Of a DNA stretch of 64,000 bases, positions 27,601-36,415 are shown one piece after another (the stretch's first letter is position 1; each line of letters starts with the position of its first letter). The stretch lies in assembly GCA_003104905.1 (NCBI GenBank), contig PQAS01000050.1, positions 62,001 to 126,000 on the forward strand, written 5' to 3'. Under the pieces are notes generated by a model. That model saw only the letters and a program-made list of their open reading frames with translations, was not told the DNA's origin and searched no databases. A program made the position numbers and the translations under genes. This stretch comes from Candidatus Methanoperedentaceae archaeon (GTDB lineage Archaea > Halobacteriota > Methanosarcinia > Methanosarcinales > Methanoperedenaceae).

Positions 27601-28525
27601 TTCATTCTCATATGTTCCATCTGAAGTTGAAAATGGCGAGGTAAAAGAAAATGTCAATGTAACCATAAATGCTACTGTTTACAATAGCGGTCTGGGAGAA
27701 GCCAGTAATATTAATGTGAGTTTCTATGATGGTTCCCGGGGCCTGAGTAATAATATTGTAAATATCACGATAACAAATATAAGTGCTGGGGGAACTCAGA
27801 ATGCCACTATTAATTGGACTTCTATCATAGGTACTCATGATATTTATATAATAGTAGATCCTGAAAATTCAATTGCGGAGACAGATGATGGGAATAACAA
27901 TGCTTCAAAAACCATTAATGTTTCAGGATGGCAGAAATATTATGGAAATGTTTCCGGGAACCTGATGCTTGGAGACAATGCGGGTAATTCTTTCAGCAAC
28001 TGGAGCGGTGAGATCCCAAGGGGAAATGTTTTTATTTCTGATATCCCATCCCTTAATTTCAATAATCTCCAGGCACTGGGGAGGAATAAGAACGGTGAAC
28101 TTGCCCAGAACAATTTCTCAAGAGCTGATGAGTTCCTCAATATGACACCGGGAAGCAATAATGCCACAGGTTTTCTTAATAATAATATAACTGTGCTTTT
28201 TGGCCTGAATAGCACATACCCAAGGAATTATACTAATTTCACAGTTTATGGACGCAAAATTGAATATGTAGCACTCGTCAATAGTACAGATACTACTAAT
28301 TTCAACTCGGTAGAAACTTCTCCCTTCATAACCGGAATATTATGGGACACAACCAAAGATACCGGTGATGGTATTTATGGTGATGACGGTGAAGATCTTG
28401 TATTTATAACAAGGATCAATTTTAATCAAACCGGCCTTGGAAATTCATCTCACAATTATGAAACTGTAATACCTTCGATAATCAGGAACGAAGGAAACGT
28501 TTATTTCTTTGTTGAATTAAAGTGA
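24659..28525 (+). CDS. large multidomain surface protein (FN3, CBM9/DOMON-like, carboxypeptidase-regulatory-like, CARDB, GFYG module)
   Basis: This is a 1288-residue secreted protein with a signal peptide (residues 5-20). Beta domains fill residues 25-290. Residues 298-340 begin a fibronectin type III domain (DQVTNLTN ... GSGIKDYLI) that resumes at about 552-605 (IGTSNTTNYYG ... TTRARDNADNIG). Between them lies a carbohydrate/haem-binding CBM9-like domain with TCGQPGPCHG. Then come a carboxypeptidase-regulatory-like domain (GFVTGSGVPLSGAHVW), two tandem copies of a 100-residue domain (SNTNNVYLANDTF / SNANNVYVSNGSF), a CARDB domain (about 985-1090) and a final GFYG module. More than 50 glycosylation sequons are visible. 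It has no C-terminal anchor. It is probably an S-layer-associated or adhesive protein. Confidence 0.75.
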   Translation: MKKIMVFLILVALSMEEASAATTTYYFSNNPTSIDFGFDGTTDNLASGSTITPPYRQVYTTSTSGTEGNLRYTPTSTTTVYNVFRFYPVSNVTAYTQIGADIAGRVSYGGTSTTGRINVSIWDYNPVDGTRIKYGESTNVTTGGTIATDYDFQINNPAFNISAGHKVVVYVNVTTTVTNVQSILYFGSTASYIILSETPLPIAIIDNGNNVTGNNVISISVNQDTNARFNLTANLNIDSMTITDSSNATLLGNDTPGKTTMWSDFLFSNYGILFVNMTVFNTTTSASENWTITVNDVIPPDQVTNLTNITIPTHNAIYLGWDAGTDNNGGSGIKDYLIDILNSSINWFTFERPTINATDIMNGYENDAYWYTFKNNAPVTCGQPGPCHGSGTTKNPALGNFWIKFNSTQLFVMAHVQDNDNASDDDLVEIAFDVDKNGGTLPQTDDRAYELHENGTLIARNGTGTDWGLTASNASYAVAGAGTNGLRFEFAIPLSEIGNPTNNSSVKFMFKSECRNGTGGGSEFKTRSTYFPVEALTDTDPSKWILLTYRNVPQWDNIGTSNTTNYYGMDFISNYRYEFTTRARDNADNIGTRSESYTGQTENITGYNITGFVTGSGVPLSGAHVWTGGYMVLTEADGSYSLTDLVNGTYTVWANASEMIENSTIITINEADQTINFSLVDNVTPSVISNTNNVYLANDTFIPLSSTITDAGTGVRNATVNVSALNSTINESILILQGGSWINSSIKADKGETGGLVGLVITAYDNAGNSNNNVNMTAGIDDSSPLVASNANNVYVSNGSFLAINASITDALSGVKNATVNVSEASSNMNEVILDFSGGYWINNTIIADKGENSGFKNLTITTYDNAGNVNNSVNMTVWVNPVLEISNWGNNMTNDESIYLTVFMYDSVRFNVTANQNVTNNWSYDDMDQLINASNFSKQFSESGLHYIDATVTNSDSTFIMGWVINVLYKPDLVMNLENISFSYVPSEVENGEVKENVNVTINATVYNSGLGEASNINVSFYDGSRGLSNNIVNITITNISAGGTQNATINWTSIIGTHDIYIIVDPENSIAETDDGNNNASKTINVSGWQKYYGNVSGNLMLGDNAGNSFSNWSGEIPRGNVFISDIPSLNFNNLQALGRNKNGELAQNNFSRADEFLNMTPGSNNATGFLNNNITVLFGLNSTYPRNYTNFTVYGRKIEYVALVNSTDTTNFNSVETSPFITGILWDTTKDTGDGIYGDDGEDLVFITRINFNQTGLGNSSHNYETVIPSIIRNEGNVYFFVELK

Positions 28526-28553
28526 AGTACCGGACCTGAAGTGCTGCGGTACT
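28526..28553 (+). terminator. possible terminator hairpin after the large surface protein
   Basis: The inverted repeat AGTACCG / CGGTACT (7 bp, 14-nt loop) starts immediately after the stop codon and is followed by an A/T-rich but not T-pure tract. It is either a weak terminator or an mRNA 3' stabiliser. Confidence 0.4.
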
Positions 28554-28632
28554 ATTAGATCTTATTAATATAGTTTAAACTTTAATACAGCATTGTACTA
28601 TCCTGAATAATTAAAATGTAGGAGTTTTTACT

Positions 28633-29925
28633 ATCGCTACAGATATTACGATTGGCATCGGTCTTTATTACACAAAAACCCCGGGTATCGGGGGGAATAT
28701 ACGGCAGGAAATCCAGGATTTCTGCGTCGAGGAACTGACCAACAGGATTGAGACAACAAACGGGCAATACCTTATTGCAGAGCTCACAAAGACAAACTGG
28801 GATATCCATCATCTTGTGCGCGACCTTGCAAGGATATTAAGGATCAGCCAGACACGATTCGGCTGGGCAGGTACAAAGGATAAGCGCGCTATTACGAAAC
28901 AGAAGATAAGTATATGGGATATCACCCAGGATGAGCTTGCACGCGTGCATTTGAAGGATATCGAATTTAAGGCGATAGGGCGCTCAAACAAGAAAGTCAG
29001 TCTTGGCGACCTGTGGGGAAATCGCTTTAAGATAACGATTCGGAATATCGAACTTTCACTTTTTGAGACCGGACAACGAGTACAGGCTATATCAGGTGAA
29101 CTGGAAAATGGAGTACCTAATTTCTTCGGGGTACAGAGATTCGGGGAGAACAGGCCCGTGACGCATGTGGTTGGCGAAGCGATGCTTCGTGGAGATATTA
29201 AGGAAGCAGCTATGACATATATTGCGAAAGCATATCCTGAAGAAAATGAGGACATTAGAAAAGCGCGGCAGTTCGTATATGATACGGGAGATTTCAAGGA
29301 AGGAGTGAAAATATATCCTCTTCATCTGCAATTCGAAAGAGCTATGATGAGCCATCTGATAGCCCATCCGGATGATCATGCCGGGGCTTTCAGAGCATTA
29401 TCGCCAAAATTGATGGCAATGTTCCTGCATGCATACCAGTCATATATTTTCAACATTATATTGAGCCGCCGCATCGAATCCGGCATGTCGATACATGAGG
29501 CTTATGACGGGGATATCGTGTGTTTCAAGAACGAGATGGGATTGCCCGATTCTTCAAGGCTCCAGAAAGTAAACCCGGACAACCTTGACGGTATCAATAA
29601 TCTCGTAAACAGGGGCCGGGCATTTGTGACAGCACCTCTTGTGGGATATGAAACCCAATTTGCACAAGGACTGACCGGGGAAATAGAACGAGCTGTTGTT
29701 AAAGAATTGAAGATTGACCTTGAAGGTTTCAGGGTTCCGGCCATGCCTGAATTAGCATCGAAGGGGCTTCGGAGGGAAATAATACTACCATTTAAGCCGG
29801 AATTCAGTGTTGGAGAGGATGAGAAAAATGAAGGGAAGATAAAAGTGTCGCTTTGTTTTTCGCTGCAAAAGGGAAGTTATGCAACAACCGTATTGAGGGA
29901 GTATATGAAGATAACAAAATCTTAA
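28633..29925 (+). CDS. truD: tRNA pseudouridine synthase D (TruD) without a canonical start codon
   Basis: This enzyme makes pseudouridine 13 in tRNA. The catalytic Asp is in AGTKDKRAITKQ. Other family blocks are GIGGNIRQEIQDFCVEEL, TKTNWDIHHLVRDLARIL, NFFGVQRFGENRPVTHVVG and AYQSYIFNIILSRR. The family's N-terminal blocks are encoded from about 28640. Between the in-frame TAA at 28612 and those blocks there is no ATG, GTG or TTG. GTG 28816 would delete the first 60 conserved residues. I place the start at ATC 28633, eight bases after GGAG, as a guess. Alternatively one base was lost after the ATG at 28616, in which case the gene is frameshifted at codon 2. Confidence 0.85.
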   Translation: MATDITIGIGLYYTKTPGIGGNIRQEIQDFCVEELTNRIETTNGQYLIAELTKTNWDIHHLVRDLARILRISQTRFGWAGTKDKRAITKQKISIWDITQDELARVHLKDIEFKAIGRSNKKVSLGDLWGNRFKITIRNIELSLFETGQRVQAISGELENGVPNFFGVQRFGENRPVTHVVGEAMLRGDIKEAAMTYIAKAYPEENEDIRKARQFVYDTGDFKEGVKIYPLHLQFERAMMSHLIAHPDDHAGAFRALSPKLMAMFLHAYQSYIFNIILSRRIESGMSIHEAYDGDIVCFKNEMGLPDSSRLQKVNPDNLDGINNLVNRGRAFVTAPLVGYETQFAQGLTGEIERAVVKELKIDLEGFRVPAMPELASKGLRREIILPFKPEFSVGEDEKNEGKIKVSLCFSLQKGSYATTVLREYMKITKS

Positions 29926-29964
29926 GGTATCGATAACATCTTGATATTCCCACATTTTTTTGTT

Positions 29965-30726
29965 TCATTGTGCATTATTTTCAATGAGAGCCTCATGAAC
30001 CGCTTCCCTGACAATATATCCTGCTTTATGCAGTATGGTATCTTTTATTTCGGCATCTCTTTCCATGCTTGCAGTGCAGGGATATGCGTGATGCGTATTT
30101 GAGATGACCTCATCAAGTTTGCTGTCCACAGGAACGTTCTTAAGTTTCTGTGCGATATAATAAGCGCAGCCGCATGGCTGGCTGGATATGATTTGTACTG
30201 TGGCAATATTGTTATTCAGGACTCCTATTTTAAATACAGGGAAGCCTATTTTAAAATGCTCTATAAAATTATCTATTAATGGATCTTCATATTTCTTAAG
30301 AGAGCAGAATGGTTTTGGAGCTGCAAAAACAATACCGGCTTTTTCGCATTTTTCTTTGATCTGGTTTCTTAATCCTGCTGGCAGCCAGTTTGGCTCTTCA
30401 ATGGGGGCTATGATCAAACGTGTGCCTGCATCTTTTGCCAGGGCGGGGAGTTCGGCGATTATATCAGGATGCAAATTTATAGCTAACAATACATCGTTTT
30501 TCGGCAGGCTGGGAGGTAGATATTTCATTGGCTCTTCTATGTACACCGGCATATCCGGAGGTTGTGTGTAGATACCGGTAATGTTATTCGCAAAATCAAG
30601 TTTTTTATCGTCCCTGCAAAAAATGCATAATTTATCACAGGAAATACAGAAATTCCTGAAATTTAATAGGTTCCCAATAACGCGTTCTCCGAATTTTCCA
30701 TTATAAGCAATATAAATTCGCATCAT
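29965..30726 (-). CDS. DUF166 family protein
   Basis: This is a 253-residue cytoplasmic protein of the archaeal DUF166 family, found mainly in methanogens and sometimes mislabelled thymidylate synthase. Signatures are RIYIAYNGKFGERVIGNL, LLAINLHPDI, IIAPIEEPNWLPAGL, SSQPCGCAYYIAQKL and YPCTASM. Conserved cysteines (SCDKLCIFC, PCGC, PC) suggest a metal or cluster site. ATG 30738 is upstream, but AAGGA before ATG 30726 favours the shorter form. It is convergent with truD. The biochemical function is unknown. Confidence 0.85.
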   Translation of the reverse strand: MMRIYIAYNGKFGERVIGNLLNFRNFCISCDKLCIFCRDDKKLDFANNITGIYTQPPDMPVYIEEPMKYLPPSLPKNDVLLAINLHPDIIAELPALAKDAGTRLIIAPIEEPNWLPAGLRNQIKEKCEKAGIVFAAPKPFCSLKKYEDPLIDNFIEHFKIGFPVFKIGVLNNNIATVQIISSQPCGCAYYIAQKLKNVPVDSKLDEVISNTHHAYPCTASMERDAEIKDTILHKAGYIVREAVHEALIENNAQ

Positions 30727-30898
30727 TTTTTCCTTCATATATTATTTTCTTGTTCATAGCATCACACTCCAGTATATATTCATGTGAGTTTATATTGGCA
30801 TTGAGGTCTTTTGAAAAATTATATTTTCTACTTGAAAAAATTATGAAAAAAAGTCCGAATTGCATAGATGAAAGACAGGTAAAACAGGTGGAAAGAGC

Positions 30899-33475
30899 AT
30901 GAATCCATTATTTAAGCTTTTGGCGATAATAGTGTCGGTTTTCCTGATGGGATTTCTTCTAGAGGAGGCTACAGATTTATCAGGAATAAATAATCCGGAA
31001 TCGCTGGAAGATACATTTGAATTATTATCTGAATTATTCTCTGTTTTTGTTGCTCTTTCGATTTTTGGCATAACGTGGTATGCTTATGATAAAAGCAGGG
31101 ATAATCATTCTCTTTTTTTGGGTGCAACTTTTCTTATTACCGGACTTTTGATCCTTTTTCATTTACTTTCCTATCCTTTCATGCCTGATTTTATCACCCC
31201 CAATTCATCTCATAAGGCAGCCATTTTTTTTCTTGAATCCCGATTCATCATGGCCTTTTTACTGCTTACAAGTGTTTATGTGCAAAAAGATTCACTTCCT
31301 AAATTGATAAACAAATCTGCCCTGTTATTGTTTGTAATAGCAATATTATCAATCCCCCTTTTCTTTGTGTTTTTTCAAGAAGATTGTCCTTTTTGTGCAT
31401 TTGACCTTAATAGTTATTCCACAGCGACTATATCCATATTATTTGTAATTTCAATTTTTATTTTTGTTGCAGGCTATCTTTATACAGAAAGAGCTAAAGG
31501 AATAGGGCAAAACAACTTAAGTTATTTAGCACAAGGCTCATGCATCATACTTTTTAGTAATCTGGTCTACTTTTCATTTGAATTCTCAGGGCATTTCCTC
31601 ATAATCACCGGTTTTTTCTATTTTTATCTTGGCCTGTATAAATCGTCTGTAGAACTACCCTACGTAAAGCTGGCCGTAGTAGAGGAAAAACTTCGTAAAG
31701 GGGTGGAGAATAAGTACCGTACTCTATTTGATAACGCAAATGATGCAATAATAACAACGGATCTTGAATATCTTGTTACTTCATGGAACCGCAGCGCTGC
31801 GAAACTTTTTGGATGGGAAGCGGATGAGGTGATGGGAAAGAAGCTTTCAAACCTTATAGTTCCGTTATATCTGCAGACCCAGGGAGAAGAAATCATCCGT
31901 GATACCATTGATGGCAAATCTGCGTTCGGGATTGAAACAGTGAATGCCCGTAAGGATGGCAGCATGATTTTTGTGAGTTTGACAACATCCCAATTGTTGG
32001 ACTCATATCATAATTTAGCGGGTCTATCATTCATTATCCGTGATATCACCGAACGCAAAAAGGCAGAGGATTTACTTAAGAAATCAAAGGAATTCTCTGA
32101 AACTGTTATTAACAGCATGAATGACGCTATGGGCGTCATTGATGTCAATAATTTCACTATAACCGATGTAAATTCAGTTTTCCTGAAAAATCTTGGGATG
32201 ACAAAAGAAGAAGTGATAGGAAAACCCTGTTACGAGATTACTCATAAACGTACCCAACCGTGTCCTGGTGATATTTGCCCTCTTCTGAATACTTTGGATA
32301 CCGGCAAATATTCAATAGTCGAGCATGAACATTATATCAATAATTGGGAAAAGCAATATGTTGAAGTCTCTACATCACCCATAATAGATGAAAATGGAAA
32401 AGTCGTTAATGTCATTTATGTTGCAAGGGACATTACCGAACGAAAGCGAGCTGAAAAAACAATCGAAGGAAGTTTGAAACAGCTTGAAGAGGAAAAAGCC
32501 AAAACGGAAAGTATTATTGCTGCAATCGGAGATGCGATCAGCATTCAGGACACTGATTTTAGGGTATTGTACCAAAATAAAATCCATCAGGATATTATGG
32601 GCGACCAAAAAGGCGAGTATTGTTACAGAAAATATGAGCACAGAGATCACATTTGTGAGGGATGTCCCGTGAACCTGTCTTTTAAGGATGGTAAGATTCA
32701 TACAGAAGAAAGGTGTATGATTAGGGGGGAAGAGAAAATTTTCTTTGAAATTACAGCGTCTCCGTTAAGGGATTCAACAGGTAATATCATTGCAGGTATT
32801 GAAGTTGCGAGGAATATCACTGAACGCAAAAAGACTGAAGATCAAATTGCAGGTTCTCTTCATGAGAAAGAAACGCTACTGAAAGAAATACACCATCGTG
32901 TAAAGAACAATATGCAAATCGTTTCCAGTCTCCTTGATTATCAAACCCAGTTCATCAAAGATAAAAACGTGATCGATATATTTATAGAAAGCCAGAACAG
33001 GATAGCATCTATGGCTCTTGTGCATGAAAAACTTTATCAATCAAAAGACCTGGCAAGAATCGATTTCTATGATTACATGAGTGATCTCGTAGCTAACGTT
33101 TTTCAGTCTTATGTGAAAAATTCCGGGAAAATCAAACTTAATATGAATATCGAAAACATTCAACTGGATATTGATCTTGCCATTCCGTGCGGATTAATAA
33201 TCAATGAACTGTTAACAAATTCTTTAAAATACGCATTTCCAGCAGGTAGAGAAGGTGAAATTAAGGTAGCGTTTCACAAAACAGATGAAAATATGCTTCA
33301 ACTTATGATAAGTGATAATGGGATTGGCATTCCTAATGATATGGATATCAGAAAAACCGGGTCATTGGGTTTACACCTTGTTTCAATACTGGCAGAAAAC
33401 CAGCTTCATGGCAAAATCAATATTAATCGGAATGAAGGAACAGAATTTACAATTGAATTTAAAGGGATAAAATGA
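30899..33475 (+). CDS. membrane sensor histidine kinase with three PAS domains (HisKA_2 type)
   Basis: This is an 858-residue protein. Residues 1-255 hold seven or eight membrane helices, a MASE-like sensory region. Three PAS domains follow (about 271-394, 398-520 and 534-650), the first two ending in DITERK. PAS2 has CYEITHKRTQPCPGDICP and PAS3 has CYRKYEHRDHICEGCP, Cys/His-rich loops that may bind a cofactor. The HisKA_2 phosphoacceptor motif is EIHHRVKNNMQ (His 665/666). The HATPase domain (about 745-858) has LIINELLTNSLKYA and SDNGIGIP. AGGTGG precedes ATG 30899. Its stop overlaps the response regulator start by four bases. Confidence 0.92.
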   Translation: MNPLFKLLAIIVSVFLMGFLLEEATDLSGINNPESLEDTFELLSELFSVFVALSIFGITWYAYDKSRDNHSLFLGATFLITGLLILFHLLSYPFMPDFITPNSSHKAAIFFLESRFIMAFLLLTSVYVQKDSLPKLINKSALLLFVIAILSIPLFFVFFQEDCPFCAFDLNSYSTATISILFVISIFIFVAGYLYTERAKGIGQNNLSYLAQGSCIILFSNLVYFSFEFSGHFLIITGFFYFYLGLYKSSVELPYVKLAVVEEKLRKGVENKYRTLFDNANDAIITTDLEYLVTSWNRSAAKLFGWEADEVMGKKLSNLIVPLYLQTQGEEIIRDTIDGKSAFGIETVNARKDGSMIFVSLTTSQLLDSYHNLAGLSFIIRDITERKKAEDLLKKSKEFSETVINSMNDAMGVIDVNNFTITDVNSVFLKNLGMTKEEVIGKPCYEITHKRTQPCPGDICPLLNTLDTGKYSIVEHEHYINNWEKQYVEVSTSPIIDENGKVVNVIYVARDITERKRAEKTIEGSLKQLEEEKAKTESIIAAIGDAISIQDTDFRVLYQNKIHQDIMGDQKGEYCYRKYEHRDHICEGCPVNLSFKDGKIHTEERCMIRGEEKIFFEITASPLRDSTGNIIAGIEVARNITERKKTEDQIAGSLHEKETLLKEIHHRVKNNMQIVSSLLDYQTQFIKDKNVIDIFIESQNRIASMALVHEKLYQSKDLARIDFYDYMSDLVANVFQSYVKNSGKIKLNMNIENIQLDIDLAIPCGLIINELLTNSLKYAFPAGREGEIKVAFHKTDENMLQLMISDNGIGIPNDMDIRKTGSLGLHLVSILAENQLHGKININRNEGTEFTIEFKGIK

Positions 33476-34293
33476 CGCAGGATAAGACTTTGAAACAGAT
33501 ATTGATAGTTGAAGACGAAATTATTATTGCTGAAGGTTTACAAAGGAAATTGAAGAAGATGGGTTATGATGTTCCGGCAATAGTATCTTCAGGAGAAGAA
33601 ACTATTAAAATGGTAAAAGAAAATAATCCTGATCTCGTGCTGATGGATATTGTAATCCATGGCAAGATGGACGGAATTGAAACCGCAGGACAAATACATA
33701 ATCTTTTTGACATTCCGGTTGTGTACCTTACCGCTTTTGCTGATGAAAAAACACTCGAACGAGCAAAAATTACAGAACCGTTCGGATATTTGATTAAGCC
33801 ATTCAAAGAAAGAGAATTACAAATAACTATTGAGATCGCTCTCTATAAACATGAAATGGAAGAAAAGTTAAAACAGAGTGAAAGAAGTCTGCGGGAAAAG
33901 AACCAATGGCTTGCAGCAGTGATTGAAAGCATAGGCGATGCTGTGATTGCCACTGATCCGGAAGGAACAATAAGACTTATGAACCCGATAGCTGAGGCAA
34001 TGACAGGATGGAAACAGAATGAGGCTTTAGGGAAACCACTAACAGGTATATTCAATGTTATTAGCGAAGATACGGGCAAAAAAATCGAAAATCCTGTAAC
34101 AAAGGCAATTAGAGAAGAAAAATTCTATGGTCTTGCTGATCATACAATATTGGTGACAAAGGAAGGTATAAAAATTCCCGTTGATATTATCGGTTCAACA
34201 ATCAAGATGGACGGAGATGGTATCATTGGTATTGTATTGATTTTCTGTGATATCTTTGAACGCAAAAGAATTTATGAGGCGTTGAAAAATTGA
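33472..34293 (+). CDS. response regulator with receiver and PAS domains
   Basis: This is a 273-residue protein. The receiver domain (residues 8-125) has acidic residues in IVEDE, the phospho-acceptor Asp59 in LVLMDI, Thr in YLTAFAD and Lys in YLIKPFK. A PAS domain (about 150-270, SIGDAVIATDPEGTIRLMN) ends in DIFERKR. It has no DNA-binding output domain, so signalling is by protein contact. It is translationally coupled to the kinase upstream (4-nt overlap) and nine bases before the KaiC-like gene. Confidence 0.92.
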   Translation: MTQDKTLKQILIVEDEIIIAEGLQRKLKKMGYDVPAIVSSGEETIKMVKENNPDLVLMDIVIHGKMDGIETAGQIHNLFDIPVVYLTAFADEKTLERAKITEPFGYLIKPFKERELQITIEIALYKHEMEEKLKQSERSLREKNQWLAAVIESIGDAVIATDPEGTIRLMNPIAEAMTGWKQNEALGKPLTGIFNVISEDTGKKIENPVTKAIREEKFYGLADHTILVTKEGIKIPVDIIGSTIKMDGDGIIGIVLIFCDIFERKRIYEALKN

Positions 34294-34302
34294 GGAATAA
34301 CG

Positions 34303-35007
34303 ATGAATGACTACTTACTTGGAATCAAAGAACTGGATAATGAAATCGAGGGAATAAGAAAAGGTTCGAATATTATGTTGATCGGCCCTCCCATGAGTGG
34401 AAAGGAGTTGATCCTTAATTTCATTATGTATCATGGTGCAGCCATAAATGGGAATGCAGTAATATCTGTGACGACACGGGAATCAGCCCCTCATATTCTG
34501 GAATGGTTCAAAGAAAATAAATTGAATTTGCCTCTGGACCGTATCGGCATAATAGACTGCGTAAGCAAAACCCTTGGCGGTACACTCAAAGAGGATGAAA
34601 ATATTAGAATAGCAAGCAGTCCGGTTGATCTGACAGGAATTGGAGTGAAAATCAGTTATTACTTCGAAGAATTCATAACTAAAAAGAATATTCCGAAAAA
34701 CCAGCTCCATATAAATTCACTTTCAACCATTTTAATGTATTCAAATATCCAGACAGTTTTCAGGTTCCTCCATGTATTTACAGGCCGCATAAAATCAACC
34801 GGAGGTCTGGGGATATATATGATCGAAAGCGGCATACATGACGAACAGGCGATAGCGACATTAAAACAACTTTTTGACGGCATAATAGAAATCAGGACAG
34901 AAAGTGATAAGAATCTTATACGAGTAGTTGGTCTGTCATCAAAACCTACTTCCTGGTTTGAATATGAGATAGAAGATGCAAAACTGAAGATAGTGGGGAG
35001 AAAATAG
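34303..35007 (+). CDS. KaiC/RecA-superfamily protein with degenerate nucleotide-binding motifs
   Basis: This is a 234-residue single-domain KaiC-like protein (GIKELDNEIEGIRKGSNIMLIG). The Walker A position reads GPPMSGKE, with Glu in place of the usual Thr/Ser. The Walker B Asp is replaced by Asn (HINSLSTILMYS, where IDSLS is normal). These changes suggest weak or absent ATPase activity and a binding or scaffold role. It follows the kinase and response regulator in the same operon. In archaea such proteins often accompany signalling genes. The partner is unknown. Confidence 0.85.
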   Translation: MNDYLLGIKELDNEIEGIRKGSNIMLIGPPMSGKELILNFIMYHGAAINGNAVISVTTRESAPHILEWFKENKLNLPLDRIGIIDCVSKTLGGTLKEDENIRIASSPVDLTGIGVKISYYFEEFITKKNIPKNQLHINSLSTILMYSNIQTVFRFLHVFTGRIKSTGGLGIYMIESGIHDEQAIATLKQLFDGIIEIRTESDKNLIRVVGLSSKPTSWFEYEIEDAKLKIVGRK

Positions 35008-35053
35008 CATGAAGATTTTCTTCAAGTCGAAAATGATGTGAATTTTATTAATT

Positions 35054-36415
35054 TCATGGAATTATAAACTTCATAACATTGTGCGCAGACCGCAGCGAAC
35101 CTTCCATGAATCCCTGGAAGTCAGAAAAAGCTTCTCCGCATATATGTAAATTTTGATTCCCATTTTCATGTATTGAAAATGCTTCAAGTTTCGGGCTTAC
35201 TTCCCATGATCGTATTCCAGGTCTCCAGATATGGCAGGCCGCACCATACGGATCCCTTCCCCAATCTCGAATTCCATACATTATAATTCTATCGGGATCT
35301 ACTTGCATTTGCTTTGCAAAAATCAAGGGCAATTCTTTATTAAGGCAAATTTCAGATCTTTCATGATATTCATTAATAACATAGTTGCTCCAGAAGTTTA
35401 TGTATGGCCGATCGCAGTATACCATGATACTGCCCTTATCTCCTTTCTTGAAATAATGCAGCTCCCTTGCGGGGAAATTGGCCATTCCTTCATTTGGGAT
35501 ATTTTCTTTCCACCAGGGATTTTCTATTATGAAAAAGCATTTCAATAGAGGAATTTCCATTACTGAAGTTAACAATTTCTTAATGTGTTCCGGTATACCA
35601 TTTATGGATCTGATTGAACGGGGGGGAATAGCCAAAATAACATGTTTGGCACTGCATATCCTGCCATTGTCAAAGACAAGTTCGATCTTATCTCTTTCGG
35701 AAGACGTGATGGTTCGAAGTGTGTGCTCTTTATAAATTCCCACAGCTTTTTCATTTACTTTCTCAAGCATACTATCTGTAATTTTTTGCATACCATTCTT
35801 GATCCCCACAAGGTGTTCACTCATCTGGAACATCTTGATCATTGTAGTTATCCACTCCGCAGCATTAGGATTCTCATGCACAAGATGGTAAAAGCTGCCA
35901 TTTAATATCAGGAACTTGATCGCATCAAAACTTATCGTGTCACAAAAGACATTCCAGAGGCCCTGGTTCCACAAAAATTTACCGTTATGTTTCCCTTCGC
36001 GCCTGATGTATTCCATTTCCTCTTCTTTCATATTGAGGATATCCACATCGGATTTATGTATTATCCGCCGTATCGCTAATCGGATCAACTCCAGAATAGT
36101 CAATCCTTTTTCATTGTTGTCAAGATCATATGTCAGCGGCAGATTATTAGAAGAGGGGCCGGAATACTCATGAAAATGTTCTGTTTCAAGACCAAGGTCC
36201 TCAATAAGTTTTTTCATAAGGGTCTGTTTTGTTGGGTCAAATCTCATAGCTCCAAACTCAGAATTGAATCCTTCCATCTGGACGGTCTCAATTCTTCCCC
36301 CGATCCTGTGGGTTGCCTCAAAAAGAGCAATTTTTTTATCCGGAGCAGCTTTCATGCAGCAGTAAAGGCCGGCGATCCCGCCTCCAATAATTGCTATATC
36401 AAAATTATCTTCCAT
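35054..36415 (-). CDS. FAD-dependent amine oxidase family protein
   Basis: This is a 453-residue flavoprotein. The dinucleotide fold is IAIIGGGIAGLYCC (Gly11-13), followed by FEATHRIGGRIET and GFNSEFGAMRFDP. The C-terminal FAD segment is LHICGEAFSDFQGFMEGSLRSA. The arrangement matches monoamine/polyamine oxidases and protoporphyrinogen-oxidase-like desaturases, and the substrate is not evident. There is no signal peptide. It overlaps the stop of the upstream zinc-finger gene by one base (TAATG), so the pair is co-translated. Confidence 0.87.
   Translation of the reverse strand: MEDNFDIAIIGGGIAGLYCCMKAAPDKKIALFEATHRIGGRIETVQMEGFNSEFGAMRFDPTKQTLMKKLIEDLGLETEHFHEYSGPSSNNLPLTYDLDNNEKGLTILELIRLAIRRIIHKSDVDILNMKEEEMEYIRREGKHNGKFLWNQGLWNVFCDTISFDAIKFLILNGSFYHLVHENPNAAEWITTMIKMFQMSEHLVGIKNGMQKITDSMLEKVNEKAVGIYKEHTLRTITSSERDKIELVFDNGRICSAKHVILAIPPRSIRSINGIPEHIKKLLTSVMEIPLLKCFFIIENPWWKENIPNEGMANFPARELHYFKKGDKGSIMVYCDRPYINFWSNYVINEYHERSEICLNKELPLIFAKQMQVDPDRIIMYGIRDWGRDPYGAACHIWRPGIRSWEVSPKLEAFSIHENGNQNLHICGEAFSDFQGFMEGSLRSAHNVMKFIIP

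Noticed and set aside
28616-28621. ATG TAG read as Met-pyrrolysine start of truD
   Set aside because: Reading through TAG in that register does not give the TruD sequence; the enzyme is in another frame.
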